From positions 806,001 through 870,000 of the forward strand of contig NW_027478463.1 of NCBI RefSeq assembly GCF_051014685.1: 64,000 nt of DNA, written 5' to 3'. Below the pieces are notes generated by a model. That model searched no databases. It was given only the letters and a program-made list of their open reading frames with translations, and had not been told where the DNA came from. Positions 39,101-54,211 of this stretch are shown here, in pieces (within the stretch, counting starts at the first letter, position 1; each line of letters opens with the position of its first letter). The position numbers and the translations under genes are program-made. This DNA is from Ptiloglossa arizonensis. Its lineage: Eukaryota > Arthropoda > Insecta > Hymenoptera > Colletidae.

Positions 39101-42100
39101 TGGTGTGTGTACTTTTCCCCTAGATCATTCCAGTTATTCGTTTTTAGCATCAGAATTGCGAAAATTTTGATGGTTTCTCAACCATTCCTTATCTTCAAAC
39201 TCCCATATCTCGCGAACGGATTGATGAACTCGAGAAATTCCGGTTGCATCTGGAAGTAGAAACTCGCCCGATTACAATGGTATGTGTACTTTTCCCCTAG
39301 GCCTTTCCAGTTATTAGTTTTCGAGTATCAGACTTGCGAAAATTTTGATGGTTTCCCAACCATTCCTTAACTTCAAACTCCCATATCTCGCGAACAGATT
39401 GACGAACACGAGAAATTCCGGTTACATCTGGAAGAAGAAACTCTCCCGATGGCAAAGGTATGTGTATTTTTCCCCTAGGCCTTTGTAGTTATTGGTTTCG
39501 AGTATCAGACTTGCGAAAATTTTGATGGTTTCTCAAGCATTCCTTAACTTCAAACTCCCATATCTCGCGAACGGATTGACGAACTGAATTATTTCCTGTT
39601 GCATCTGAAAGTAGAAACTCGACCGATTACAATGGTGTGTGTATTTTTCCCCTAAGCCTTTGTAGTTATTGGTTTCGAGTATCAGACTTGCGACAATTTT
39701 GATGGTTTCTCAACCGTTCCTTAATTTCAAACTCCCATATCTCGCGAACGTATTGACGAGCTCGAGAAATTCCTGTTGCATCTGAATGTAGAAACTCGCC
39801 GGATTACAAAGGTATGTGCATTTTTCCCCTAGGCCTTTGTAGTTATTGGTTTCGAGTATCAGACTTGCGAAAATTTTGATGGTTTCTCAAGCATTCCTTA
39901 ACTTCAAAATCCCATATCTCGCGAACGGATTGACGAACACGAGAAATTCCGGTTACATCTGGAAGAAGAAACTCTCCCGATTACAACGGTATGTGTATTT
40001 TTCCCCTAAGCCTTTGTTGTTATTGGTTTCGAGTATCAGACTTGCGAAATTTTTGATGGTTTCTCAAGCATTCCTTATCTTCAAACTCCCATATCTCGCG
40101 AACGGATTGACGAACTCTATTATTTCCTGTTGCATCTGAAAGTAGAAACTCGACCGATTACAATGGTGTGTGTACTTTTCCCCTAGATCATTCCAGTTAT
40201 TCGTTTCTAGCATCAGAATTGCGAAAATTTTGATGGTTTCTCAACCATTCCTTATCTTCAAACTCCCATATCTCGCGAACGGAATGACGAACTCGAGAAA
40301 TTCCTGTTGCATCTGAAGGTAGAAACTCGCCCGATTACAAAGGTATGTGTATTTTTCCCCTAGGCCTTTGTAGTTATTGGTTTCGTGTATCAGACTTGCG
40401 AAAATTTTGATGGTTTCTCAAGCATTCCTTATCTTCAAACTCCCATATCTCGCGAACGGATTGACGAACTCGAGAAATTCCTGTTGCATCTGAAAGTAGA
40501 AACTCGCCCGATTACAAAGGTATGTGTATTTTTCCCCTAGGCCATAGTAGTTATTGGTGTCGAGTATCAGACTTGCGAAAATTTTGATGGTTTCTCAACC
40601 GTTCCTTAATTTCAAACTCCCATATCTCGCGAACGGATTGACGAACACGAGAAATTCCGGTTGCATCTAGAAGAAGAAACTCTCCCGATTACAACGGTAT
40701 GTGTATTTTTCCCCTAAGCCTTTGTAGTTATTGGTTTCGAGTATCAGACTTGCGAAAATTTTGATGGTTTCTCAAACGTTCCTTAACTTCAAACTCCCAT
40801 ATCTCGCGAACGGATTGACGAACTCTATTATTTCCTGTTGCATTTGAAAGTAGAAACTCGACCGATTACAATGGTGCGTGTACTTTTCCCCTAGGTCATT
40901 CCAGTTATTCGTTTCTAGCATCTGAATTGCGAGAATTTTGATGGTTTCTCAACCATTCCTTAACTTCAAACTCCCATATCTCGCGAACGGATTGAAGAAC
41001 TCGATTATTTCCTGTTGCATCTGAAAGTAGAAACTCGACCGATTACAAAGGTATGTGTATTTTTGCCCTAGGCCATAGTAGTTATTGGTTTCGAGTATCA
41101 GACTTGCGAAAATTGTGATTGTTTCTTAACCATTCCTTAATTTCAAACTCCCATATCTCGCGAACGGATTGACGAACTCGAGAAATTCCTGTTGCATCTG
41201 AAAAGAGAAACTCTCCCGATTACAACGCTATGAGTATTTCTCCCTTTGGCCATTGCATTTATTGGTTTCGAGTATCAGCATTGCGAAAATTTCGATGGTT
41301 TCTCAACCATTCCTTAACATCAAACTCCCATATCTCGCGAACGGATTGACGAACTCGAGAAATTCCTGTTGCATCTGAAGGTAGAAATTCGCCCGAATAC
41401 TATGGTGTGTGTACTTTTCCCCTAGGACTTTGTAGTTATTGGTTTCGAGTATCAGACTTGCGAAAATTTTGATGGTTTCTCAACCGTTCCTTAATTTCAA
41501 ACTCCCATATCTCGCGAACGGATTGCCGAACTCGAGAAATTCCTGTTGCATCTGAAAGTAGAAAGTCGACCGATTACAAAGGTATGTGTATTTTTGCCCT
41601 AGGTCGTTCCAGTTATTCGTTTCTAGCATCTGAATTGCGAGAATTTTGATGGTTTCTCAACCATTCCTTAATTTCAAACTCCTATATCTCGCGAACGGAT
41701 TGACGAACTCGAGAAATTCCTGTTGCATCTGAAAAGAGAATCTCTCCCGATTACAACGCTATGAGTATTTTTCCCTTTGGCCATTGTATTTATTGGTTTC
41801 GAGTATCAGCCTTGCGAAAATTTCGATGGTTTCTCAACCATTCCTTAACTTCAAACTCCCATATCTCGCGAACGGATTGACCACCTCGAGAAATTCCTGT
41901 TGTATGTGAAAGTAGAAACTAGCCCGATTACAATGGTGTGTGTACTTTTCCCCTAGGCCATTCCAGTTATTGGTTTCGAGTATCAGCATTGCGAAAATTT
42001 TGATGGTTTCTCAACCGTTCCTTAACTCCAAACTCCCATATTTCGCGAACGGATTGACGAACTCGAGAAATTCCTGTTGCATCTGAAGGTAGGAACTCTC

Positions 42101-45100
42101 CCGATTACAACGCTATGTGTATTTTTGCCCTAAGCCATTGTAGTTATTGGTTTCGAGTATCGGACTTGCGAAAATTTTGATGGTTTCTCAACCATTCCTT
42201 AACTTCAAACTCCCATATCTCGCGAACGGATTGACGAACTCCAGAAATTCCTGTTGCATCTGAAGGCAGAAAGTCGACCGATTACAAAGGTATGTGTATT
42301 TTTGCCCTAGGTCGTTACAGTTATTCGTTTCTAGCATCTGAATTGCGAAAATTTTGATAGTTTCTCAACCATTCCTTAACTTCAAACTCCCATATCTCGC
42401 GAACGGATTGACGAACTCGAGAAATTTCTGTTGCATCTGAAAGTAGAAACTCGTCCGATTACAACGGTATGTGTATTTTTGCCCTATGCCATAGTAGTTA
42501 TTGGTTTCGAGTATCAGCCTTGCGAAAATTTCGATGGTTTCTCAACCATTCCCTAACTTCAAACACCCATATCTCGCGAACGGAATGACGATCTCGAGAA
42601 ATTCCTGTTGTATCTGAAAGTAGAAACACGCCCGATTACAATGGTGTGTGTACTTTTCCCCTAGGCCATTCCAGTTATTGGTTTCGAGTATCAGTCTTGC
42701 GACAATTTTGATGGTTTCTCAACCGTTCCTTAATTTCAAACTCCCATATCTCGCGAACGGATTGACGAGCTGGAGAAATTCCTGTTGCATCTGAAAGTAG
42801 AAACTCGCCCGATTACAAAGGTGTGTTTACTTTTCCCCTAGGCCATTCCAGTTATTGGTTTCGAGTATCAGACTTGCGAAAATTTTGATGGTTTCTCAAG
42901 CATTCCTTAACTTCAAACTCCCATATCTCGCGAACGGATTGAAGAACTCGACTATTTCCAGTGGCATCTGAAAGTAGAAACTCGCCCCATTACAACGGTA
43001 TGTGTATTTTTGCCCTAGGCCATAGTAGTTATTGGTTTCGAGTATCAGACTTGCGAAAATTTTGATGGTTTCTCAATTATTCCTTAGCTTCAAACTCCCA
43101 TATCTCGCGAACGGATTGACGAACTCGAGAAATTCCTGTTGCATCTGAAACCAGAAACTCGTCCGATTACAACGGTATGTGTATTTTTGCCCTAGGCCAG
43201 AGTATTTATTGGTTTCGAGTATCAGACTTGCGAAAATATTGATGGTTTCTCAACCATTCCTTAACTGCAAACTCCCATATCTCGCGAGCGGATTGAAGAA
43301 CTCGAGAATTTCCTATTGCATCTGAAACAAGAAACTCGTCCGATTACAACGGTGTGTTTACTTTTCCCCTAGGCGATTCCAGTTATTGGTTTCGAGTATC
43401 AGAATTGCGAAAATTTTGATGGTTTCTCAAGCATTCCTTAACTTCAAACTCCCATATCTCGCGAACCGATTGAAGAACTCGATTATTTCCTGTTGCATCT
43501 GAAAGTAGAAACTCGCCCCATTACAATGGTGTGTGTACTTTTCCCCTAGGCCATTCCAGTTATTGGTTTCGAGAATCAGACTTGCGAAAATTTTGATGGT
43601 TTCTCAACCGTTCCTTGACTTCAAACTCCCATATCTCGCGAACGGATTGACGAACTCGAGGAATTCCTGTTGCATCTGAAAGTAGAAACTCGCCCCATTA
43701 CAACGGTGTGTGTACTTTTCCCCTAGGCCATTCCAGTTATTGGTTTCGAGTATCAGACTTGCGAAAATTTTGATGGTTTCTCAACCGTTCCTTAATTTCA
43801 AACTCCCATATCTCGCGAACGGATTGACGAACTCGAGAAATTCCTATTGCATCTGATAGTAGAAGCTCGTCCGATTACAACAGTATTTGTATTTTTGCCC
43901 TAGGCCATAGTAGTTATTGGTTTCGAGTAACAGACTTGCGAAAATTTTGATGGTTTCTCAATTATTCCTTAACTTCAAACTCCCATATCACGCGAACGGA
44001 TTGACGAACTCGATTATTTCCTGTTGCATCTGAAAGTAGAAAGTCGACCGATTACAATGGTGTATGTACTTTTCCCCTAGGTCATCCCAGTCATTCGTTT
44101 CTAGCATCTGAATTGCGAGAATTTTGATGGTTTCTCAACCATTCCCTAATTTCAAACTCCCATATCTCGCGAACGGAATGACGAACTCGAGAAATTCCAG
44201 TTGCATCTGAAAGTAGAAACTCGTCCGAGTACAACGGTATGCGTATTTTTCCGCTAGGCCGTTCCAGTTATTCGTTTCGAGTATCAGACTTGCGAAAATT
44301 TTGATGGTTTCTCAAGCATTCCTTAACTTCAAACTACCATATATCGCGAACGGATTGAAGAACTCGATTATTTCCTGTTGCATCTGAAAGTAGAATCTCG
44401 ACCGATTACAATGGTGTGTGTACTTTTCCCCTAGGTCATTCCAGTTATTCGTTTCTAGCATCAGAATTGCGAAAATTTTGATGGCTTCTCAACCATTCCT
44501 TACATTCAAACACTCATATCTCGCGAACGGAATGACGAACTCGAGAAATTCCTGTTGTATGTGAAAGTAGAAACTCGCCCGATTACAATGGTGTGTGTAC
44601 TTTTCCCCTAGGTCATTCCAGTCATTCGTTTCTGGCATCTGAATTGCGAGAATTTTGATGGTTTCTCAACCATTCCCTAATTTCAAACTCCCATATCTCG
44701 CGAACGGAATGACGAACTCGAGAAATTCCAGTTGCATCTGAAAGTAGAAACTCGTCCGATTACAACGGTATGTGTATTTTTGCCCTAGGCCATAGTAGTT
44801 ATTGGTTTCGGGTATCAGACTTGCGAAAATTGTGATGGTCTCTCAACCATTTCTTAACTTCAAACTACCATATCTCGCGAACGGATTGACGAACTCGAGA
44901 AATTCCGGTTGCATCTGACAGTAGAAACTCGCCCAATTACAATGGTGTGTGTACTTTTCCCCTAGGTCATTCCAGTTATTCGTTTCTAGCATCAGAATTG
45001 CGAAAATTTTGATGGTTTCTCAACCATTCCTTAACTTCAAACTCCCACATCTCGCGAACCGATTGACATACTCGAGAAATTCCTGTTGCATCTGAAACCA

Positions 45101-48100
45101 GAAACTCGCCCGATTACAACGGTACGTGTATTTTTGCCCTAGGCCATAGTAGTTATTGGTTTCGAGTATCAGACTTGCGAAAATTTTGATTGTTTCTCAA
45201 TTATTCCTTAACTTCAAACTCCCATATCTCGCGAACGGATTGACGAACTGGATAATTTCCTGTTGCATCTGAAAGTAGAATGTCGTCCGATTACAGTGGT
45301 GTGTGTACTTTTCCCCTAGGTCACTCCAGTTACTCGTTTCTAGCATCAGAGTTGCTAAAATTTTGTTGGTTTCTTAACCACTCCTTACCTTCAAACACCC
45401 ATATCTCGCGAACGGAATGACGAACTCGAGAAATTCCTGTCGTATCTGAAAGTAGAAACTCGCCCAATTACAATGGTGTGTGTACTTTTCCCCTAGGCCA
45501 TTCCAGTTATTGGTTTCGAGTAACAGACTTGCGAAAATTTTGATGGTTTCTCAACCGTTCCTTAATTTCAAACTCCCATATCTCGCGAACGGATTGACGA
45601 ACTCGATAATTTCCTGTTGCATCTGAATGTAGAAAGTCGACCGATTACAATGGTGTGTGTACTTTTCCCCTAGGTCATTCCAGTTATTCGTTTCTAGCAT
45701 CAGAATTGCGAAAATTTTAATGGTCTCTCAACCATTCCTTAACTTCAAACTCCCATATCTCTCGAACGGATTGACATACTCGAGAAATTCCTGTTGCATC
45801 TGAAATTAGAAACTCGCCCAATTACAAAGGTATGTGTATTTTTCCCCTAGGCCACAGTAGTTATTGGTTTCGAGTATCAGACTTGCGAAAATTGTGATTG
45901 TATCTCAACCATTACTTAACCTCAAACTCTCATATCTCGTGAACGGATTGACGAACACGAGAAACTCCGGTTGCATCTGGAAGCAGAAACTCTCCCTATT
46001 ACAAAGGTATGTGTATTTTTCCCCTAGGCCATTCCAGTTAGTGGTTTCGAATATCAGAATTGCGAAAATTTTGATGGTTTCTCAAACATTCCTTAACTTC
46101 AAACTCCCATATCTCGCGAACGGATTGACGTGCTCGAGAAATTCTTGTTGCATCTGAAAGTAGAAACTCGCCCAATAACAAAGGTATGTGTATTTTTCCC
46201 CTAGGCCACAGTAGTTATTGGTTTCGAGTATCAGACTTGCGTAAATTGTGATTGTTTCACAATCTTTACTTAACTTCAAACTCTCATATCTCGCGAACGG
46301 ATTGACGAACACGAGAAATTCCGGTTGCATCTGGAAGAAGAAACTCTCCCGATTACAACGGTGTGTGTATTTTTCCCCTAAGCATTTGTAGTTATTGGTT
46401 TCGAGTATCAGACTTGCGAAAATTTTGATGGTTTCTCAATTATTCCTTAACTTCAAACTCCCATATCTCGCGAAAGGATTGACGAACTGGATTATTTCCT
46501 GTTGCATCTGAAAGTAGAAAGTCGTCCGATTACAATGGTGTGTGTACTTTTCCCCTAGGTCGTTCCAGTTATTCGTTTCTAGCATCAGAATTGCGAAAAT
46601 TTTGATGGTTTCTCAACCATTCCTTAACTTCAAACTCCCATATCTCGCGAACGGATTGACGAATCCGAGAAATTCCTGTTGCATCTGAAGGTAGAAACTC
46701 GCCCGATTACAATGGTTTGTGTACTTTTCCCCTAGGCCATTCCAGTTATTGGTTTCGAGTAACAGACTTGCGAAAATTTTGATGGTTTCTCAACCATTCC
46801 TTAACTTCAAACTCCCATATCTCGCGAACGGATTGACGAATCCGAGAAATTCCTGTTGCATCTGAAGGTAGAAACTCGCCCGATTACAAAGGTATGTGTA
46901 TTTTTGCCCTAGGCCATTCCAGTTATTGGTTTCGAGTATCAGACCAGCGAAATTTTTGATGGTTTCTCAACCATTCCTTAGCTTCAAACACACATATCTC
47001 GCGAACGGAATGACGAACTCGAGAAATTCCTTTTGTATGTGAAAGTAGAAACTCGCCCGATTACAATGGTGTGTGTACTTTTCCCCTAGGCCATTCCAGT
47101 TATTGGTTTCGAGTATCAGACTTGCGAAAATTTTGATGGTTTCTCAACCGTTCCTTAGTTTCAAACTACCATATCTCGCGAACGGATTGACGAACTCGAT
47201 TATTTCCTGTTGCATCTGAAAGTAGAAAGTCGACCGATTACAATGGTGTGTGTACTTTTCCCCCAGGTCATTCCAGTTATTCGTTTCTAGCATCAGAATT
47301 GCGAAAATTTTGATGGTTTCTCAACAATTCCTTAACTTCAAACTCCCATATCTCGCGAGCGGATTGACGAGCTCGAGAAATTCCCGTTGCCTCTCAAAGT
47401 AGAAACTCGCCCGATTACAAAGATATGTGTATTTTTCCCCTAGGCCTTTGTAGTTATTGGTTTCGAGTATCAGACTTGCGAAAATTGTTATGGTCCCTGA
47501 ACCATTCCTTAACTCCAAACTCCCATATTTCGCGAACGGATTGACGAATCCGAAAAATTTCTGTTGCATATGAAAATAGAAACTCTCCCGATTACAACGC
47601 TATGTGTACTTTTCCCCTAGGCCATTCCAGTAATTGGTTTCGAGTATCAGACTTGCAATAATTTTGATGGTTTCTCCAGCATTCCTTAACTTCACACTTC
47701 CATATCTCGCGAACGGATTGACGAACTCGAGAATTTCCTATTGCATCTGAATGCAAAAACTCGCCCGATTACAACGGTATGTGCATTTTTGCCCTAGGCC
47801 ATAGTAGTTATTGAATTCGAGTATCAGACTTGCGAAAATTTTTGTGATTTCTCAACCATTCCTTAACTTGAAACTCCCATATCTCGCGAACGCATTGACG
47901 AACTCGAGAAATTCCTGTTGCATCTGAAAGTAGAAACTCGCCCGATTACAATGGTGTGTGTACTTTTCCCCTAGGCCATTCCAGTTATTGGTTTCGAGTA
48001 TCAGACCAGCGAAAATTTTGATGGTTTCTCAACTATTCCTTAACTTCAAACTCCCATATCTCGCGAACGGATTGACGAACGCGAGGAATTCCTGTTGCAT

Positions 48101-48824
48101 GTGAAAGTAAAATCTCGCCCGATTACAACGGTATGTGTATTTTTCCCCTACGCATTTGCAGTTATTGGTTTCGATTATCAGACCTGCGAAAATTTTGATG
48201 GTTTCTCAACCATTCCTTAACTTCAAACACCCATATCTCGCGATCGGATTGACGAACTCGAGAATTTCCTATTGCATCTGAAAGCAGAAACTCGCCCGAT
48301 TACAACGGTATGCGTACTTTTCCCCTAGGCCATTCCAGTTGTTGGTTTCGAGTATCAGACCAGCGAAAATTTTGATGGTTTCTCAAGCATTCCTTAACTT
48401 CAAACTTCCATATCTCGCGAACGGATTGACGAACTCGAGAAATTCCTGTTGTATCTGAAAGTAGAAACTCGCCCGATTACAATGGTGTGTGTACTTTTCC
48501 CCTGGGCCACTCCAGTTATTGGTTTCGAGTATCAGACCAGCGAAAATTTTGATGGTTTCTCAACCATTCCTTAACTTCAAACTCCCATATCTCGCGAACG
48601 GATTGACGAACTCGAGAAATTCCTGTTGCATCTGAATGTAGAAACTCGCCCGATTACAATGGTATGTGTACTTTTCCCCTAGGCCATTCCACTTATTGGT
48701 TTCGAGTATCAGACTTGCGGAAATTTTGATGGTTTCTCAACCATTCCTTAACTTCAAACTCCCATATCTCGCGAACGGATTGACGAACGCGAGAAATTCC
48801 TGTTGCATGTGAAAGTAGAATCTC

Positions 48825-48841
48825 GCCCGATTACAACGGTA
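48825..48841 (-). other. CENP-B-box-like 17-mer in the right satellite block (representative)
   Basis: On the minus strand this reads TACCGTTGTAATCGGGC, matching the CENP-B box consensus at 12 of 17 positions with the CG, A and CGGG core elements kept. It lies at the same monomer position as the site at 285-301 and recurs in many monomers of the right block. Binding is untested. Confidence 0.4.
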
Positions 48842-49563
48842 TGTGTATTTTTCCCCTAGGCATTTGCAGTTATTGGTTTCGATTATCAGACTTGCGAAAA
48901 TTTGGATGGCTTCTCAACCATTCCTTAACTTCAAACTCCCATGTCTCGCGAACGGATTGACGAACTCGAGAAATTCCTGTTGCATCTGAATGTAGAAACT
49001 CGCCCGATTACAATGGTATGTGTACTTTTCCCCTAGGCCATTCCACTTATTGGTTTCGAGTATCAGACTTGCGAAAATTTTGATGGTTTCTCAACCATTC
49101 CTTAACTTCCAACTCCCATATCTCACGATCGGATCGACGAACTCGAGAATTTCCTATAGCATCTGAAAGCAGAAACACGCCCCATTACAACGGTATGTGT
49201 ACTTTTCCCCTAGGCCATTCCAGTTATTGGTTTCGAGTATCAGACTTGCGAAAATTTTGATGGTTCCTCAACCATTCCTTAACTTCACACTTCCATATCT
49301 CGCGAACGGATTGACCAACTCGAGAATTTCCTATTGCATCTGAATAAAGAGACTCGCCCGATTACAATGGTATGTGTACTTTTCCCCTAGGCCATTCCAC
49401 TTATTGGTTTCGAGTATCAGACCAGCGAAAATTTTGATGGTTTCTCAACCATTCCTTAACTTCAAACTCCCATATCTCGCGAACGGATTGACGAACGCGA
49501 GAAATTCCTGTTGCATGTGAAAGTAGAATCTCGCCCGATTACAACGGTATGTGTATTTTCCCC

Positions 49564-49917
49564 CTAGGCATTTGCAGTTATTGGTTTCGATTATCAGACT
49601 TGCGAAAATTTTGATGGCTTCTCAACCATTTCTTAACTTCAAACTCCCATGTCTCGCGAACGGATTGACGAACTCGAGAAATTCCTATTGCATCTGAATG
49701 TAGAAACTCGCCCGATTACAATGGTATGTGTACTTTTCCCCTAGGCATTTGCAGTTATTGGTTTCGATTATCAGACTTGCGAAAATTTTGATGGCTTCTC
49801 AACCATTTCTTAACTTCAAACTCCCATGTCTCGCGAACGGATTGACGAACTCGAGAAATTCCTATTGCATCTGAATGTAGAAACTCGCCCGATTACAATG
49901 GTATGTGTACTTTTCCC
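49564..49917 (-). repeat. Adjacent near-identical satellite monomers absent from the paralogous block
   Basis: Monomers 49564-49740 and 49741-49917 are near copies carrying CTAGGCATTTGCAG, GATTATCAGAC and CCCATGTCTCGCG. The related block at 59.2-60.6 kb has one such monomer. The offset between the two blocks therefore shifts by exactly 177 bp, from 10083 before to 9906 after. Confidence 0.8.
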
Positions 49918-50673
49918 CTAGGCCATTCCACTTATTGGTTTCGAGTATCAGACTTGCGAAAATTTTGATGGTTTCTCAACAATTCCTTAACTTCACACTT
50001 CCATATCTCGCGAACGGATTGACGAACTCGAGAATTTCCTATTGCATCTGAAAGCAGAAACTCGCCCGATTACAACGGTATGTGTATTTTTGCCCTAGGC
50101 CATAGTAGTTATTGGTTTCGAGTATCAGACTTGCGAAAATTGTGATGGTTTCTCAACCATTCCTTAACTTCCAACTCCCATATCTCGCGATCGGATTGAC
50201 GAACTCGAGAATTTCCTATTGCTTCTGAAAACAGAAACTTGCCCGATTACAACGGTATGCGTATTTTTGCCCTAGGCCATAGTAGTTATTGGTTTCGAGT
50301 ATCAGACTTGCGAAAATTGTGATGGTTTCTCAACCATTGCGTAACTTCAAACTCCCATATCTCACGAACGGATTGACGAACTCGAGAAATCCCTGTTGCA
50401 TCTGAAAGTAGAAACCCGCCCGATTACAAAGATATGTGTGTTTTCCTCCTAGGCCTTTGTAGTTATTGGTTTCGAGTATCAGACTTGCGAAAATTTTGAT
50501 GGTTTCTCAACCATTCCTTAACTTCAGACTCCCATATCCCGCGAACGGATTGACGAACTCGAGAAATTCCTATTGCATGTGAAAGCAGAAAGTCGCCGAT
50601 TACAACGGTATGTGTATTTTTCCCCTAGGCCTTTGTAGGTATTGTTTTCGAGTATCAGACTTGCGAAAATTTT

Positions 50674-53600
50674 GATGGGTTTTCAACCATTCCTTAACTT
50701 CCAACTCCCATATCTCGCGAACGGATTGACGAACGCGAGAAATTCCTGTTGCATGTGAAAGTACAATCTCGCCCGATTACAATGGTATGTGTACTTTTCC
50801 CCTAGGCCATTCCACTTATTGGTTTCGAGTATCAGACTTGCGAAAATTTTGATGGTTTCTCAACCATTCCTTATTTTCTCATTTCCATATCTCGCGAACG
50901 CATTGACGAACTCGAGAAATTCCTGTTGTATCTGAAAGTAGAAACTCGCCCGATTACAACGGTATGTGTACTTTTCCCCTAGGCCATTCCAGTTATTGGT
51001 TTCGAGTATCAGACTTGCGAAAATTTTGATGGTTTCTCAACCATTCCTCAACTTCACACTTCCATATCTCGCGAACGGATTGACCAACTCGAGAATTTCC
51101 TATTGCATCTGAAAGCAGAAACTCGCCCGATTACAACGGTATATGTGTTTTTCCCCTAGGCCATTGTAGTTATTGGTTTCGAGTATCAGACTTGCGAAAA
51201 TTTTGATGGTTTCTCAAACATTCCTTAACTTCACACTTCCATATCTCGCGAACGGATTGACGAACACGAGAATTTCCTTTGCATCTGAAAGCAGAAACTC
51301 GCCCGATTACAACGGTATGTGTATTTTTCCCCTAGGCCATTGTGGTTATTGGTTTCGAGTATCAGACTTGCGAAAATTTTGATGGTTTCTGAACCATTCC
51401 TTAACTTCAAACTACCATATCTCGCGAACGGATTGACAAACTCGAGAATTTCCTATTGCATCTGAAAGCAGAAACACGCCCGATTACAACGGTATGTGTA
51501 CTTTTCCCCTAGGCCATTCCAGTTATTGGTTTCGAGTATCAGACTTGCGAAAATTTTGATGGTTTCTCAATCATTCCTTAACTTCAAACTCCCATTTCTC
51601 GCGAACGGATTGACGAACTCGAGAAATTCCTGTTGCATCTGAAAGTAGAAGCTCGCCCGATTAGAATGCTATGTGTACTTTTCCCCTAGGCATTTGCAGT
51701 TATTGGTTTCGAGTATCAGACTTGCGAAAATTTTGATGGCTTCTCAACCATTCCTTAACTTCAAACTTCCATATCTCGCGAATGGATTGACGAACTCGAG
51801 AATTTCCTATTGCATCTGAAAGTAGAAACCCGCCAGATTACAAAGATATGTGTGTTTTCCTCCTAGGCCTTTGTAGTTATTGGTTTCGAGTATCAGACTT
51901 GCGAAAATTTTGATGGTTTCTCAACCATTCCTTAGCTTCAAACTCCCATATCCCGAGAACGGATTGACGAACTCGAGAAATTCCTGTTGCATCTGAGAGC
52001 AGATACTCGCCCGTTTACAACGGTATGTGTATTTTTCCCCTAGGCCATTCCAGTTGTTGGTTTCGAGTATCAGACCAGCGAAAATTTTGATGGTTTCTCA
52101 AGCATTCCTTAACTTCAAACTTCCATATCTCACGAACGGATTGGCGAACTCGAGAAGTTCCTGTTGCATCCGAAAGTAGATACACGCCCGATTACAATGG
52201 TATGTGTACTTTTCCCCTAGGCCATTCCAGTAATTGGTTTCGAGTATCAGACTTGCAATAATTTTGATGGTTTCTCAAGCATTCCTTAACTTCACACTTC
52301 CATATCTCGCGAACGGATTGACGAACTCGAGAATTTCCTATTGCATCTGAATGCAAAAACTCGCCCGATTACAACGGTATGTGTATTTTTCCCCTAGGCC
52401 ATTGTAGTTATTGGTTTCGAATATCAGACTTGCGAAAATTTTGATGGTTTTTCAACCATTCCTTAACGTCCAACTCCCATATCTCACGATCGGATTGACG
52501 AACTCGAGAATTTCCTATTGCATCTGAAAGCAGAAACTCGCCGATTACAACGGTATGTGCATTTTTGCCCTAGGCCATAGTAGTTATTGGATTCGAGTAT
52601 CAGACTTGCGAAAATTTTGGTGATTTCTCAACCATTCCTTAACTTGAAACTCCCATATCTCGCGAACGCATTGACGAACTCGAGAAATTCCTGTTGCATC
52701 TGAAAGTAGAAACTCGCCCGATTACAATGGTGTGTGTACTTTTCCCCTAGGCCATTCCACTTATTGGTTTCGAGTATCAGAATTGCGGAAATTTTGATGG
52801 TTTCTCAACCATTCCTTAACTTCAAACTCCCATGTCTCGCGAACGGATTGACGAACTCGAGAAATTCCTGTTGCATCTGAATTTAGAAACTCGCCCGATT
52901 ACAATGGTATGTGTACTTTTCCCCGAGGCCATTCCACTTATTGGTTTCGAGTATCAGACTTGCGAAAATTTTGATGGTTTCTCAACAATTCCTTAACTTC
53001 ACACTTCCATATCTCGCGAACGGATTGACGAACTCGAGAATTTCCTATTGCATCTGAAAGCAGAAACTCGCCCGATTACAACGGTATGTGTATTTTTGCC
53101 CAAGGCCATAGTAGTTATTGGTTTCGAGTATCAGACTTGCGAAAATTGTGATGGTTTCTCAACCATTCCTTAACTTCCAACTCCCATATCTCGCGATCGG
53201 ATTGACGAACTCGAGAATTTCCTATTGCTTCTGAAAGCAGAAACTCGCCCGATTACAACGGTATGTGTATTTTTGCCCTAGGCCATAGTAGTTATTGGTT
53301 TGGTGTATCAGACTTGCGAAAATTGTCATGGTTTCTCAACCATTGCTTAACTTCAAACTCCCATATCTCACGAACGGATTGACGAACTCGAGAAATCCCA
53401 GTTGCACCTGAAAGTAGAAACCCGCCCGATTACAAAGATATGTGTGTTTTCCTCCTAGGCCTTCGTAGTTATTGGTTTCGAGTATCAGACTTGCGAAAAT
53501 TTTGATGGTTTTTCAACCATTCCTTAACTTCCAACTCCCATATCTCACGATCGGATCGACGAACTCGAGAATTTCCTATTGCATCTGAAAGCAGAAACAC

Positions 53601-54211
53601 GCCCGGTTACAACGGTATGTGTACTTTTCCCCTAGGCCTTTGTAGTTATTGGTTTCGAGTATCAGACTTGTGAAAATTTTGATGGTTTCTCAACCATTCC
53701 TTATTTTCTCACTTCCATATCTCGCGAACGCATTGACGAACTCGAGAAATTCCTGTTGTATCTGAAAGTAGAAACTCGCCCGATTACAATGGTGTGTGTA
53801 CTTTTCCCCTAGGCCATTCCAGTTATTGGTTTCGAGTATCAGACCAGCGAAAATTTTGATGGTTTTTCAATTATTCCTTAACTTCCAACTCCCATATCTC
53901 ACGATCGGATCGACAAACTCGAGAATTTCCTATTTCATCTGAAAACAGAAACTCGCCCGATTACAACGGTATGTGTATTTTTGCCCTAGGCCATAGTAGT
54001 TATTGGTTTCGAGTATCAGACTTGCGAAAATTTTGATGGTTTCTCAACCATTCCTTAACTTCAAACACCCATATCCCGAGAACGGATTGACGAACTCGAG
54101 AAATTCATATTGCATGTGAAAGCAGAAAGTCGCCCGATTACAACTGTACGTGTATTTTTGCCCCAGGCAATAGTATTTATTGGTTTCGAGTATCAGACTT
54201 GCGAAAATTTT
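50674..54211 (-). repeat. Higher-order repeat copy H1 (3538 bp, 20 monomers)
   Basis: Delimited by the rare phrase GATGGGTTTTCAACC at 50674 and its next occurrence at 54212. The length is 20 x 177 minus 2 bases. It contains diagnostic monomers such as CGAACACGAGAATTTCCTTTG near 51260 and TTAGAATGCTATGTG near 51660 that recur at the same place in H2. Confidence 0.88.
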
